64,000 bases of DNA, taken from Nannobrachium achirus. Lineage: Eukaryota > Chordata > Actinopteri > Myctophiformes > Myctophidae. The position numbers and the translations under genes were made by a program. Shown in pieces: positions 41,942-52,807 of this stretch. The stretch lies in the NCBI GenBank assembly GCA_963921795.1, contig OY997653.1, forward strand, positions 63,487,126 to 63,551,125, in the 5' to 3' direction. The notes under the pieces were generated by a model. It searched no databases. It was not told the DNA's origin and was given only the letters and a program-made list of their open reading frames with translations. Position 1 is the first letter of the stretch. Every line of letters starts with the position of its first letter.

Positions 41942-42174
41942 CTTTTGTGTGACGCTCTGGTATGATCAAGTGGGGTGTTAAATTACAAAAGAATATATAT
42001 AATATATAAAAAATGGAGATCATCAAAATGGAGACCACTACTGGTTGACAACTGGTATTGCATGAAGGTCAAAGTGCGATATATCCTCTGTGTAAGCAAG
42101 CTGTCTGCTATACAGTATACAGTGTCGCCAACAGTAGAAATTGTGGTGCGATGCAAGTTCCGGGTAAGGTAGAA

Positions 42175-42590
42175 CAGTGGTTCTGAACCTGTGGGTCAGG
42201 GTCCCCAAATTATTTTGGGGGGTACCCAGATGATTAACATGAAGTGCAACATTGTTTTCTCACTCAACTGTAAACAAACCAAAATAAAGTTTAAGTGTAT
42301 AGAGGGTATCTGCACATTTCTAAAAGTGACAATTTAAGGTATTTTTTATCCTAATAAAAAATCCTAATTACTAATTAAACATTGACCAATGTGTCAAATA
42401 TTAGAAGCAGAAATTGTGAAAATAGCAGATCTTGATCGGTAGACATGCTGTGAACATGTAGATCGGCTATTTTCACAATAGTTATACAAAATGTAATGCC
42501 TCGACTCTTAGTGCTCGTCCGGGTGGGGGGGTCCCCAGTTGAAATAGCATTATTTTGGGGGTTGCGGCCAGAAAAGGTTGAGAACCACTG
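42175..42590. mobile_element. hAT MITE (CAGTGGTTCTCAACC family) with TSD
   Basis: Ends CAGTGGTTCTGAACCTGTGG and AAAAGGTTGAGAACCACTG. Flanks AGGTAGAA (42167-42174) and GGGTAGAA (42591-42598) match at 7 of 8. Central palindrome P27. Confidence 0.9.
42414..42478. repeat. Core palindrome, AT-rich tip (P27)
   Basis: TTGTGAAAATAGCAGATCTT, GATCGGTAGACATGCTGTGA, ACATGTAGATCGGCTATTTT, CACAA. Outer flanks TTGTGAAAA/TTTTCACAA pair. Confidence 0.88.
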
Positions 42591-42628
42591 GGGTAGAACT
42601 TAATGAGTACAGCTTTAACTCAAGCTTA

Positions 42629-42631
<3 letters not shown>

Positions 42632-42720
<89 letters not shown>
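42632..42720. repeat. (CT)n followed by (ATAGAT)n
   Basis: Pure CT run; ATAGATATAGAT continues to about 42748. Confidence 0.98.
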
Positions 42721-42721
<1 letters not shown>

Positions 42722-42748
42722 AATATAGATATAGATATAGATATAGAT

Positions 42749-43670
42749 TTGTAACAGAGGTGTTCCAAACCTCCCCACATGCAAGTCCAATATCTTAACC
42801 ATTACTCCAAAGGGATAACCCTATGGAATGAGGGAGATACTAGACTTTTGAGGCTTCAGGCTGGGGCTGCGACTCTCTCCGCCACATACTGTATATATAT
42901 AAGCTTTAAAAAACAAAAAAAATAACCCCCCCCACACCCCAAAGCAAATATTTGTGTTGTTCGTTGCAGTTTGAACACAATCAAGTTAAAACCTACCCAC
43001 ACCTTTGGCATGCTGGTGCACCACACAGCGTTCTTCCCACTGCAGAGAAAATAACTCAACTCAAAGTGGGTTTGTTGTGAGACTCTGCTCTGCACCGTCC
43101 GCGGGGAGGACATTTAAACAAAGATGAAATGAAGTCAGTCTGAGTTCTGTTCAGGTTCTTGCAGCGACGTTGGAACTATGGATTTATTGTGCTGTGAGTG
43201 GAAAAAACATTGTGAGAGCAATGTTTAGATGAAGAAATGCAATCCCACTTATTACCCGGCGACTAAATAAAATTAATAATTTGACTCAAAACTAAAAACA
43301 AAACAAAGTATTTCCTTGTTTACAGGCTGCTGAAAGTGTTCCACAAGTGTTGCGGATAGTCGGGATGCTATTTGTGCTTGTTGGCTCACAGCAAAGACTC
43401 TGCTAAATGGAACAGAGCCTCCTTAATTAGCATCGCTGGTAACACCTGTGAAGGCAGTAACATTTCACAATTATTCACGTCAATGTGACTGCCATGGAAA
43501 AGGTCCATTAATCCTTCCCTTGATCCCTCAGCAGTCATTTGTTCCTAGTTCTGACACCTGAATAATGTTCACTTCATTATTCAGTCTCAAAGTTCTTCCA
43601 TCGCAGGTGTTTTCCAAGATGGCCGTTGCCAAAGAGGGAGTGACAGCTTTGACAAGCAACTCCAGTCAGA
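42749..43670. other. No gene recognised
   Basis: Unique-looking, moderately AT-rich. Short frames only, with no splice or start evidence I would support. Confidence 0.5.
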
Positions 43671-43730
43671 TAACAGTTTACAGTTTAGGCTTTTGGCAGA
43701 CACTCTTCATCCAGAGGGATTTACATTATA
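43671..43730 (-). mobile_element. L2-type LINE 3' tail fragment
   Basis: TAACAGTTTACAGTTTAGGC then TTTTGGCAGACACTCTTCAT is the reverse of the L2 tail motif (AAGCGTCTGCTAAA-like) seen at 19170-19216. Confidence 0.55.
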
Positions 43731-44524
43731 AGCAAGATAAACACAAGGTAATTATATCAAATTGGTAGAGACAGTGTGCCTCAAGTAATCTACTGATGTT
43801 ACTGGTTGACATTGGCACATTTCACCCATGTTTTTTTCATCTCACTCATGTCACTGTGTCTGCTGACTTCACTCAGCAACGAAATAAACTGAAAAATAAA
43901 CACAAATAAAAATAAAACAATTCACAGGAGGCAAGCAGTGATCACCCCATGATGTGCACTGCAATGTAGTTTCAGATGCACTGCATTGCAGGTGCTTTTT
44001 GAGAGTGGAAAAATAAGTCACGTGTGACATGTGTGATGTGTGAAATCAGAGGTCTGATATTTCTGGATAACAGACCGCTCCGCTCTATAACAGACCGCTG
44101 TCTAATCAAAGACTCAGAACACCTGCTGCAGTCAAGATGCACTGTGTGAATCTTGTGCTGTAGCCAACTTGTCAGCCATGTAAACAAACACACAGCGACA
44201 TTTACAACTGAAGGTTTGGGAACCAAATATCAACCCCTGAGGGACACCCGGTCAATTAACTACATTATTTAAGTGGTTTAAAGATGGTGTTATTTCATTT
44301 ATTTGCTGCCATTCATTGTTCCTGCTGTCTCTGGTGTCTGTTAGTAATCAACGTGCGGAGCTTCCTGTTGGCTGCATGTTGTCGCCCTGCCGGGTGACCT
44401 TTCCTGTCACCTGTCACCTCGCTGCCGGGGGAACGACGAGGCCGCTACAAAACGCTGCTACGCGTCGTCGCGTCCCCCTAATCGAAAAGAAACGTCAGCT
44501 CTGCTCCTGCGCTGAGGGCTGGCA
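43731..44524. other. No gene recognised
   Basis: Includes a short imperfect repeat ATAACAGACCGCT (about 44068 and 44087). Nothing else identified. Confidence 0.5.
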
Positions 44525-44860
44525 GCAAGGGGCGTCACAATTAAGGGGGAGGGAAGTGGGACTGAGTTACCAGGGCCCAAGGTGGAGGGGGCTTAATTAT
44601 TTTATGCTTTAGCTGTTGAAAAATAGTAGATATACAAGCTCGCAGCGTGGCACCGAGTGCCAGTCATGAAAATGTGTCTTTATTTTTTTAAGCGAACATT
44701 TGTAACTTAAATGTTGCTTCTGGGGCGGTCCCTGGAACTAAATATTTTGAGATGGGGGTCCGTGGGCAAATACATATAATTTTGGGGGTCCTTCACGTGA
44801 AAAGATTTGAGAACCACTGACACAGACACATGTAAAAAAATGAGGCAGATTCTTGCAAAA
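44525..44860 (-). mobile_element. hAT MITE fragment (CAGGGGTGTCAC family)
   Basis: AAGGGGCGTCACAATT end, GGGCCCAAGGTGGAGGGGGC, half palindrome, then inner segment ending TTTGAGAACCACTGACACAG. The far side is lost. Confidence 0.65.
44619..44660. repeat. Half palindrome (P28)
   Basis: AAAAATAGTAGATATACAAG and tip CTCGCAGCGTGGCACCGAGT; the return arm is deleted up to CAGTCATG. Confidence 0.8.
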
Positions 44861-45325
44861 CACATTTTTGGACACTGCTCCTACAGATTTTGCCCTAAAA
44901 TCACACAAAGCGGTACACAGTATCTCTACAGTCATGTCATCAACATGGATCTGTCCCATTTCCCATATTCCCTCCTGATTGGCTACCATTGCCTTCTACA
45001 GTTTATGTATGTGAACTGACGGTCGCTTATCTCTCGATTAGGGAGATAAGGTTCTCCTTATGAGATGGGGCCCTTCATTTAAAACGGACAGATTGAGTGC
45101 GACGTCCGCTTTTTTTAATTTGGCATCAGGGTGGGGGCGTGGGGGGGGGGGGATTCGGGGGGGGCTTAGCGACTGCTACTTTTAATGCAGTGACAGCAGC
45201 CACATAATGAGTCCTGAAGACTTGCTGATGCCTCTGAGTTGAAGAACGAACGGCCTCGCAGGAAATCACTGAAAAACTCCAGTTGCTCATTATCCACAAA
45301 CACACTGCCAATAGCATGGAATGTG
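44861..45325. other. No gene; G-rich stretch
   Basis: G runs at 45130-45168; otherwise unassigned. Confidence 0.5.
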
Positions 45326-47325
45326 TACAGTACAGTACAGTACAGTACAGTAGAGTACAGTAGAGTACAGTAGAGTACAGTACAGTAGAGTACAGTAGAG
45401 TAGAGTAGAGTAGAGTAGAGTACAGTACAGTACAGTACAGTAGAGTAGAGTAGAGTAGAGTAGAGTAGAGTAGAGTACAGTACAGTACAGTACAGTACAG
45501 TACAGTAGAGTACAGTAGAGTAGAGTAGAGTAGAGTACAGTACAGTACAGTACAGTACAGTAGAGTACAGTAGAGTACAGTACAGTAGAGTAGAGTAGAG
45601 TACAGTAGAGTAGAGTAGAGTACAGTACAGTACAGTAGAGTACAGTAGAGTAGAGTAGAGTAGAGTAGAGTACAGTAGAGTAGAGTACAGTAGAGTAGAG
45701 TACAGTAGAGTAGAGTAGAGTAGAGTAGAGTAGAGTACAGTACAGTACAGTACAGTACAGTAGAGTACAGTACAGTACAGTACAGTAGAGTAGAGTAGAG
45801 TAGAGTAGAGTAGAGTAGAGTACAGTAGAGTACAGTACAGTACAGTACAGTACAGTAGAGTACAGTACAGTACAGTACAGTACAGTACAGTACAGTAGAG
45901 TAGAGTAGAGTAGAGTAGAGTAGAGTACAGTACAGTACAGTAGAGTAGAGTAGAGTAGAGTACAGTACAGTACAGTACAGTACAGTACAGTAGAGTAGAG
46001 TACAGTACAGTACAGTACAGTACAGTACAGTAGAGTAGAGTAGAGTAGAGTAGAGTACAGTACAGTACAGTACAGTACAGTACAGTACAGTACAGTAGAG
46101 TAGAGTACAGTACAGTACAGTACAGTAGAGTAGAGTAGAGTAGAGTAGAGTAGAGTACAGTACAGTACAGTACAGTACAGTACAGTACAGTAGAGTAGAG
46201 TAGAGTAGAGTAGAGTACAGTAGAGTAGAGTAGAGTAGAGTAGAGTAGAGTACAGTACAGTAGAGTAGAGTAGAGTAGAGTAGAGTAGAGTAGAGTAGAG
46301 TAGAGTACAGTACAGTAGAGTAGAGTAGAGTAGAGTAGAGTAGAGTACAGTACAGTACAGTAGAGTAGAGTAGAGTAGAGTACAGTACAGTACAGTACAG
46401 TACAGTACAGTACAGTACAGTAGAGTAGAGTAGAGTACAGTACAGTACAGTAGAGTACAGTACAGTACAGTAGAGTACAGTAGAGTACAGTACAGTACAG
46501 TACAGTACAGTACAGTACAGTACAGTAGAGTAGAGTAGAGTAGAGTAGAGTAGAGTACAGTACAGTACAGTACAGTACAGTACAGTACAGTAGAGTACAG
46601 TACAGTACAGTACAGTACAGTACAGTAGAGTACAGTAGAGTACAGTAGAGTAGAGTACAGTACAGTACAGTAGAGTACAGTAGAGTACAGTAGAGTACAG
46701 TACAGTAGAGTACAGTAGAGTACAGTAGAGTACAGTAGAGTACAGTACAGTAGAGTACAGTAGAGTACAGTACAGTACAGTACAGTACAGTAGAGTACAG
46801 TAGAGTACAGTACAGTACAGTACAGTACAGTAGAGTACAGTAGAGTACAGTACAGTAGAGTACAGTAGAGTAGAGTAGAGTAGAGTAGAGTACAGTACAG
46901 TAGAGTACAGTACAGTACAGTAGAGTACAGTACAGTACAGTACAGTAGAGTAGAGTAGAGTACAGTACAGTACAGTACAGTACAGTACAGTAGAGTACAG
47001 TACAGTAGAGTACAGTAGAGTACAGTACAGTACAGTAGAGTAGAGTAGAGTAGAGTAGAGTAGAGTACAGTACAGTACAGTACAGTACAGTACAGTAGAG
47101 TACAGTAGAGTAGAGTAGAGTAGAGTAGAGTAGAGTAGAGTACAGTACAGTACAGTACAGTACAGTACAGTACAGTAGAGTACAGTACAGTACAGTACAG
47201 TACAGTACAGTACAGTACAGTAGAGTAGAGTAGAGTAGAGTACAGTACAGTAGAGTACAGTACAGTACAGTACAGTACAGTACAGTAGAGTACAGTACAG
47301 TACAGTACAGTACAGTACAGTACAG
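45326..47325 (+). repeat. 400-unit pentamer array, TACAG/TAGAG
   Basis: Exactly 2000 bp in constant phase with no indel seen. The only variation visible is C or G at the third base. Minus-strand frames of 742 and 682 codons (Leu-Tyr-Cys/Ser-Thr) exist because CTGTA/CTCTA contain no stop in any frame; they are not genes. Confidence 0.98.
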
Positions 47326-47871
47326 CAGGGATACTCAAACGTCTGAGGCCACATTACAAAAATGTCAAGGGAGTTGATAAAATTACATTACTTGATAACT
47401 ACTCTCTTTTATTTGCTTTATTTCCACATAACTTAAGACAAGTGCAATGTGCATTATTTTATGGCTTGGAATTACATTTATATTCTGTCAATGACACAAT
47501 TTGTAATCAAAGTAATTTGCTACATGTTCTCTCTTTTTTAATAATTCTGTGCAATTAGCATATTCCACACAAACACAAATGTACATCTGTCTGCTATTTG
47601 TCTGGGTTGATATCTGTCTGCCTGCTATCAAGTGGGATAACAACATTAAAGATACTGTAGCTGAGCACATCTCTCTTTCAATTGCTTCACAATGTTATTT
47701 ACACACAAATGGCTTTTTACAGAAAATAAACTTAAATAGCTATGGCTAAGGAAAATCAAATAGAATCAAACAATCTACTTGAAATAGATTACCCAGACTG
47801 TTTAGCCACCAAATGGCTAATGGTGCAGTTGTTAAGTAGAGCTATACAGGCCGGAGTTTTGAGTATCAGCA
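47326..47871. mobile_element. hAT-like element inserted in the pentamer array
   Basis: Left end CAGGGATACTCAAACGTCTG then AGGCC; right end GGCCGGAGTTTTGAGTATC followed by AGCAG. The same pentamers lie on both sides (45326-47325 and 47873-47940). The TSD cannot be resolved in a repeat. Confidence 0.6.
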
Positions 47872-47872
47872 G

Positions 47873-47940
47873 TACAGCAGTACAGTACAGTACAGTACAG
47901 TACAGTACAGTACAGTACAGTACAGTACAGTACAGTAGAG
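47873..47940 (+). repeat. Distal part of the pentamer array
   Basis: TACAGCAG then 12 pentamers ending TAGAG. Confidence 0.95.
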
Positions 47941-48528
47941 CTGGACGGTAGCTTCTACTGCATTTCAATTGCTTCCTGGAAGCAATTTAACCATTATTTT
48001 ATCAGTAGTGCTTTTGAAGCCGGACGGGACCGGACGCTGTCAGGCCAATATATTTCCCACATGCACACGCAGGAACGGCACAGACAGAACAGTGCATACT
48101 AGAACCATAGAGTTATTAGGCTATAGGAGTGACGACGCACCATAGCCGATCTGATCAAATGGATATTTGCACAACAAGTTTACCAGGTTTACCAGTGAGT
48201 GGTGGGCTTGCACGTCAACCATAGATTCACAAGTCTATTCATAATGGACAGGCTACTTAAACACCTACTGTAGGTTTCCAGCAGTGACTGTGTGCGTTGT
48301 GCGTGCGTCCTCATAGGCTACATGGCTCCATTACTGTGGTAGGAACTGTTTGAGATTCGTTCAAAGCAACCTTTTAGTTTCTCTACTGCAGCGCAGTATT
48401 TTCTCCATGCGTACATGTAGGCGCACGGCCGCACGCACACATCTCAAGGCTCGCGTGCACGTGACATCAATAAATGACCGCCCGCCCTGAAAAGAAAACG
48501 TCAAAGCACGAATGTATTTTACTATGTC
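47941..48528. other. No gene recognised
   Basis: Unique-looking; CpG-richer near 48410-48490. Confidence 0.5.
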
Positions 48529-48607
48529 AAAATAGCAGACCTACCAGCTCAAAGTGCGGCACCGAGTGCTGTGCTGCGAGCTTGTAGGTCGAGCTTGTAG
48601 GTCTTTT
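48529..48607. repeat. Core palindrome with duplicated right arm (P29)
   Basis: AAAATAGCAGACCTACCAGC, tip TCAAAGTGCGGCACCGAGTG and CTGTGCTGC, then GAGCTTGTAGGTC twice. AGACCTAC/GTAGGTCG: a GATC to GACC change is matched in the return arm (GGTC). Confidence 0.88.
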
Positions 48608-48831
48608 GAAAATGTGTGAATTCTTTTGCTAATCTTTGAATATATATCTTTTTAAAAGCTAACTCAAATATTTACTTCTGGGGGGTACCTAGAACCATGT
48701 ATTTGGAGATGGGGGTCCGCAGCCAAATGCATGTCATTTTGGGGGCGCTTGACATGTAAAAGTTTGAGAACTTCTGATTTAGAAGAAGGATTTAGAAGAA
48801 ATAATCGATTAAACAATATTCAAAGACTCGA

Positions 48832-48878
48832 CCGGGCACCTAGTGCCACGCTGTGGGCTTGTATATCTGCTATTTTTT
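48832..48878. repeat. Half palindrome (P30)
   Basis: GGGCACCTAGTGCCACGCTG, TGGGCTTGTATATCTGCTAT; left arm lost. Confidence 0.8.
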
Positions 48879-49062
48879 TAACCCATTTTGTGCCATTAAA
48901 CTTCTGGGCTGAAGGGGGCGCTGGTGCCGTGTTTCTCTCCCATAGGCCACCGCTCTTATTTTGAAGAGCCGTGACAAAAATACGGTTTTACTTTTTCTGT
49001 CCTCAACCGATTTTGCCATGAAAAATGCCAGCCTTGGGATCAAATTCTCTTGCGCAGACACT

Positions 49063-49350
49063 AAATGGTAAATGGTGCATTTATATAGCGCTTTTTATCC
49101 AAAGCGCTTTACAGAGATTGTGCATTACATTCACCCATTCACACACACATTCATACACACATTCATACACCGGTGGCGGAGGAAACCATGCAAGGCACCA
49201 ACCTGCTCACCGGGAGCAATTAGGGGTTCAGAGTCTTGCCCAAGGACCCTTCGACATTAACTCAGAGGGAGCCCGGATTTGAACTGGGAACCCTTCGGGA
49301 ACCCTTCGTGCTCTAATAACGGTTTCTCTACCCCTGAGCTATGCCACCCC
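49063..49350 (-). mobile_element. tRNA-derived SINE, reversed
   Basis: Same family as 17782-18057: AAAGCGCTTTACAGAGATTG, GAGTCTTGCCCAAGGACCC, B box complement GGATTTGAACTGGG and A box complement CCCCTGAGCTATGCC. ACACTA flanks both ends (49058-49063, 49351-49356). Confidence 0.85.
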
Positions 49351-49356
49351 ACACTA

Positions 49357-50213
49357 CAGTGAGTCAAATCAAGTTTACTGTATTTACATTATGTATCCCG
49401 TGATCTTCGGGATATGCTTTAATAGTTAAAGCATAAAATAATGGTTCAAGTAATCAAATCCATGCCGTTACGCCACACCTCCAGTAGTCCTATTGCCTTG
49501 ATTATGCTTAGTTCAGTGTGGTATTAAGCAGCGAAAATAGCCCACCTCAAAGAGGTCTGATATTTTCAATTTTCTATTTTCGATATTCACCAAAAGGCCC
49601 CTTTAGAAATGTCAGCCCCTGCCTCTCTAACATTCTCTGCACGTCCCTGCAGAGCAAACACTGTAAAGCAGGCCAATTAAAACAGCCTACAGCGTGGGCG
49701 GGGCATTGAGGTGGGGGGGGGGGGGGATCTGTAATGACCATCCATCCACGGCTGCTTCTCTTACACACCAACATCTGGACTGTTAACTTTTTTACAACAA
49801 GGGTTCATATTTTAGATTGTAATTAGAGAAAAGAAAAGATGAGTGTTGATATGTTTTCATTTACTCCTTTCTATCAGGTTTAGCCATTAATTAGCTATTT
49901 TGATTTCAGTGGGTGCATGGGGGGGCATGCGTACAAATGGCTAAATGTGTATTTTTAGACTCTATAAGCTGGTGATTTCTTTACACTACTACCGTAGCTC
50001 CCATAATAAGTCACATCTGCCCATTAAGGACTGGAGTGTATCTTGGGAATTGGCTTATTGTGTCTAAAAAAAAGACATATTTAACCACTTGTACGCATGT
50101 CCACCACACACTGAAATCAAAATTGTTAAAATCGCTAAAACGATAGAAAGCAGTATAATGAAAACATTTTAACACTCATCATTTCTTTTCTCTAATTACA
50201 CTGGAAATGCATT
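49357..50213. other. No gene recognised
   Basis: Contains a short half-palindrome-like piece (GCGAAAATAGCCCACCTC, 49531-49548) and a G run at 49712-49726. Confidence 0.5.
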
Positions 50214-50221
50214 GCCTACAG

Positions 50222-50593
50222 CAGGGGTTCTCAACCTTTTCAGGCCGCGACCCCCAAAAATAAATAATCATATTTTAACCCCCCCCCCCCCCACCCTGAC
50301 GAGCACTAAGAGTTGAGGCATTACATTTTGGATAACACTGTTCTATTGTGAAAATAGCAGATCTACATGCTCACAACGCCTCGCAACTATTTTCACATTT
50401 TCTACCGTCAATATTTGACAATTTGGGCAATTGTCATTTCAGAGGCATTCAAAAGTCCTTAAATTGTCACTTTAGAAATGTGCAGATCTCCTCTATACAC
50501 TTAAACTTTATGTTGCTTTGTTTACCGTTGAGTGAGAAAACAATGTTGCACATTAAGTTAATCATCTGGGGACCCACAGGTTGAGAACCACTG
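50222..50593. mobile_element. hAT MITE (CAGTGGTTCTCAACC family), perfect TSD
   Basis: Ends CAGGGGTTCTCAACC and GGTTGAGAACCACTG. GCCTACAG is duplicated exactly at 50214-50221 and 50594-50601. Central palindrome P31 is collapsed. Confidence 0.93.
50349..50396. repeat. Core palindrome, right arm collapsed (P31)
   Basis: GTGAAAATAGCAGATCTACA, TGCTCACAACGCCTCGCAAC, TATTTTCAC. Outer flanks still pair although the inner right arm is gone. Confidence 0.88.
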
Positions 50594-50654
50594 GCCTACA
50601 GATCCACATGTATCCCTCTTTTCACCCAGTGTCAATCGCTCCTCTCTTTCCTTT

Positions 50655-50655
50655 C

Positions 50656-50700
<45 letters not shown>

Positions 50701-50731
50701 CCCCCCCCCCCCTCCCCCCCCTCTCTCTCTG
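50655..50731. repeat. (CT)n and poly(C) tract
   Basis: CT runs surround C runs. Confidence 0.97.
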
Positions 50732-51002
50732 TGTTGATCATCTGTCATTGGCTGGGTGCTCCTGGGAGCAGCTAATTGCACCTCTTGCACTCCTCCGTGA
50801 CGGGATGGCAGAGCTGCCGATGGAGGCTCGCTGCTCACTGCCAAGCAGATCAATGATGGGACCACGTTGCTAAGCAGGGCCGCACCGAGCCGCCTCCGCC
50901 CGCACCGAGCCGCACCGAGCCTCCGCCCGCCTGCCTGGCTGACGTTGCTAAGCAGGGCCCTGAGCCGCCTGCCTGCCTGCCTGCCTGGCTGCTCCATGCA
51001 TC

Positions 51003-51213
51003 CAGGGGCGTCACACCAAACTCTGGGCCCTGGGTACAAGGATTCACTCACATTTTGTGCTTTAACTATTGAAAAATAGCAGATATACAAGCTCACAGCG
51101 CGGTGCGCTGTGAGCTTGTATATCTGCTATTTTTCAATAGCTAAAGTATAAAATAATTAAGGCCCCTCCAGGCCTCCACCTTGGGCCCTGGTAACTCATT
51201 CCCCCCCTGCTAC
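51003..51213 (+). mobile_element. Short hAT MITE with a single palindrome
   Basis: Starts CAGGGGCGTCACACC and contains CTGGGCCCTGGGTACAAGG, P32 and CCACCTTGGGCCCTGGTAAC. The two-palindrome inner segment is absent. The right TIR is truncated at CCCCCCCTG. Confidence 0.8.
51066..51140. repeat. Perfect 36-bp palindrome, 3-nt loop (P32)
   Basis: CTATTGAAAAATAGCAGATA, TACAAGCTCACAGCGC, loop GGT, then the exact inverted complement to 51140. No mismatch in 36 pairs. Confidence 0.98.
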
Positions 51214-51254
51214 ATTTACTGCTACATTGAGGAATTAAGGATGTCTTAAACTGA

Positions 51255-52345
51255 AGTAGCTTACCTTTGCGATGTTATAGAAAAAAATCCATCCATTATT
51301 TCCAAATGCAATCTTTTGTAAAATACAGTCATATTTGTCATCTGTCAAAACAGCCGGCTGGGTGCAGCCATTTGCAGTGAACGAGGCTCGCCAATGTCCC
51401 TCGCCTGCGCCAGTAGTTTAGAACATAGAAATAGAGAAACTAGATCCAGCCATAGAAAACGGCCAGGAAAGTGATTCCGCCTTTGAGACCAGCGTTACGG
51501 GAGCTGCTGCTACTGTACCCACCCGCGACCACCCCTCATCTGCTTGCAGTGCTCAGACAGGGTAAAGAACGAACGAACGCTCGTTCATGGCAATGCGCTA
51601 CTTGAAGAATCGGGAAACTCAAACCAACAAGTATTTCAGGATGCAGATCACGGCTACAGGAAGAATCGCCTCCTCCATAATGTGGCGACTGCCAATTATC
51701 ACAGACACTGAACAGAATGTAACCAATGCCTTACTGCAGCTCCTGGCTCGGGCATTCCTGCAATCTGCCACCCTGGCCACAATATGCCATGTGACTGGCA
51801 TGAACCTGTAGACACCGGAAGTGGCGGAAGAGCTGCGGTTAACGGAAGTTATATATGTTATGCGTTGCAGTCTGTTTACATACGCTAGCGAAACATACCT
51901 AAATAGATTGTTGTAGCTCTTAACAGTTCTACTGACAGATTTATTATTTATGTATTTGTGCTGGTGCCAGCAAAAAGTAGCTTACCTTTGCAATGTTATA
52001 GAAAATTATCTATGGATGATTTCCCAAAATAATCGTTTTCAATGAACACATATACATGTACTGTAGCCAAACTGACGGCAGGGGGCTGCCTTATGTAAGA
52101 AATGGATGTGAAATGGCCCTCCTCTCTTTCCGTCGTTCAGAGCATAGAAATGCATGATCTAGATCAGGTAACAGAGAACAGCCAGGGAGTGAATTGGACA
52201 TCCATTGATGTTTACGTGTGGTGGAGATTTGAAAGCAGCATTACGTGAGATGTTTTTACTGTACACACCCGTGCGACCCCTCATCAGCTTGCAGTGCTCA
52301 AACAAGGTAAAAGAACGGCCGTTCGTATTGGCAATGCGCCGCCGT
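51255..52345 (+). repeat. Diverged tandem duplication of a ~720-bp unit
   Basis: GTAGCTTACCTTTGCGATGT (51257) and GTAGCTTACCTTTGCAATGT (51976) start two collinear stretches that both contain TTGCAGTGCTCA and later GGCAATGCGC. The rest is heavily diverged. A 74-codon frame (51587-51811) lies in the first unit only. Confidence 0.65.
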
Positions 52346-52696
52346 CAGAATTGGGACGAGCGTAAACCTTCGAAGCGGTAAAAGAGTTAATAGGTGTCCT
52401 TTGTCATGCAGAATCCATGTTTTTGCTTGGATATTGTTTATTACGAGCACAACCGAAGGGTCGGGAGAAGTAGACAGTTTTTTTTTTCGCCAGCGGGGAA
52501 TACGCCACACTGTGAAAAAACTATAACATCCGGTGAAATTCTCCCGGTGGAAGTAGCATCGTTTGTACCGTTTCAGCCTCACGTCGTAACCAGGCTTTTC
52601 TCTTTGCAGATGAGTAAGCCTGGCTACGCGAGGCTGGCAATCTGCAGGCCTCTCACACAGCTAATTTATGGACATTACCGAGGCTTGTACACCTCA
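52346..52696. other. No gene supported
   Basis: TTTCTCTTTGCAG followed by ATGAGTAAGCC at 52598-52621 resembles a splice acceptor before an ATG, but the frame soon runs into (CA)n and no partner exon is visible. Confidence 0.4.
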
Positions 52697-52712
52697 CATA
52701 CACACACACATA

Positions 52713-52805
<93 letters not shown>
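52697..52805. repeat. (CA)n
   Basis: Nearly pure dinucleotide run. Confidence 0.98.

Positions 52806-52807
<2 letters not shown>

Larger units (their letters stand above)
41540..41990. mobile_element. Palindrome-linked repeat, order B-P-A-P-B
   Basis: B end (TTTTGAAAATGATTTAAACT), P25, full segment A (CGACGGCCTTGTACAATGAA to GTCCAAAACGGTTACG), P26, B start (TGGTATGATCAAGTGGGG). Permuted relative to 33590-34010. Confidence 0.7.
48529..48878. mobile_element. Two-palindrome module, decayed
   Basis: P29, inner segment (TTTACTTCTGGGGGGTACCT, AAAAGTTTGAGAACTTCTGA) and P30, with no recognisable outer TIR. Confidence 0.6.

Noticed and set aside
45126..47354. Minus-strand frames of 682-742 codons (Leu-Tyr-Cys-Thr-Val repeats)
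   Set aside because: Pentamer CTGTA/CTCTA has no stop in any frame; no coding evidence at either end.
51587..51811. 74-codon frame starting MAMRYLKNRE
   Set aside because: Looked gene-like, but it has no homologous frame in the paired duplicate unit, no splice signals and no family I recognise.
52598..52660. Internal exon after a TTTCTCTTTGCAG acceptor
   Set aside because: No donor or partner exon; the frame continues into (CA)n. Kept only as a note in the feature list.
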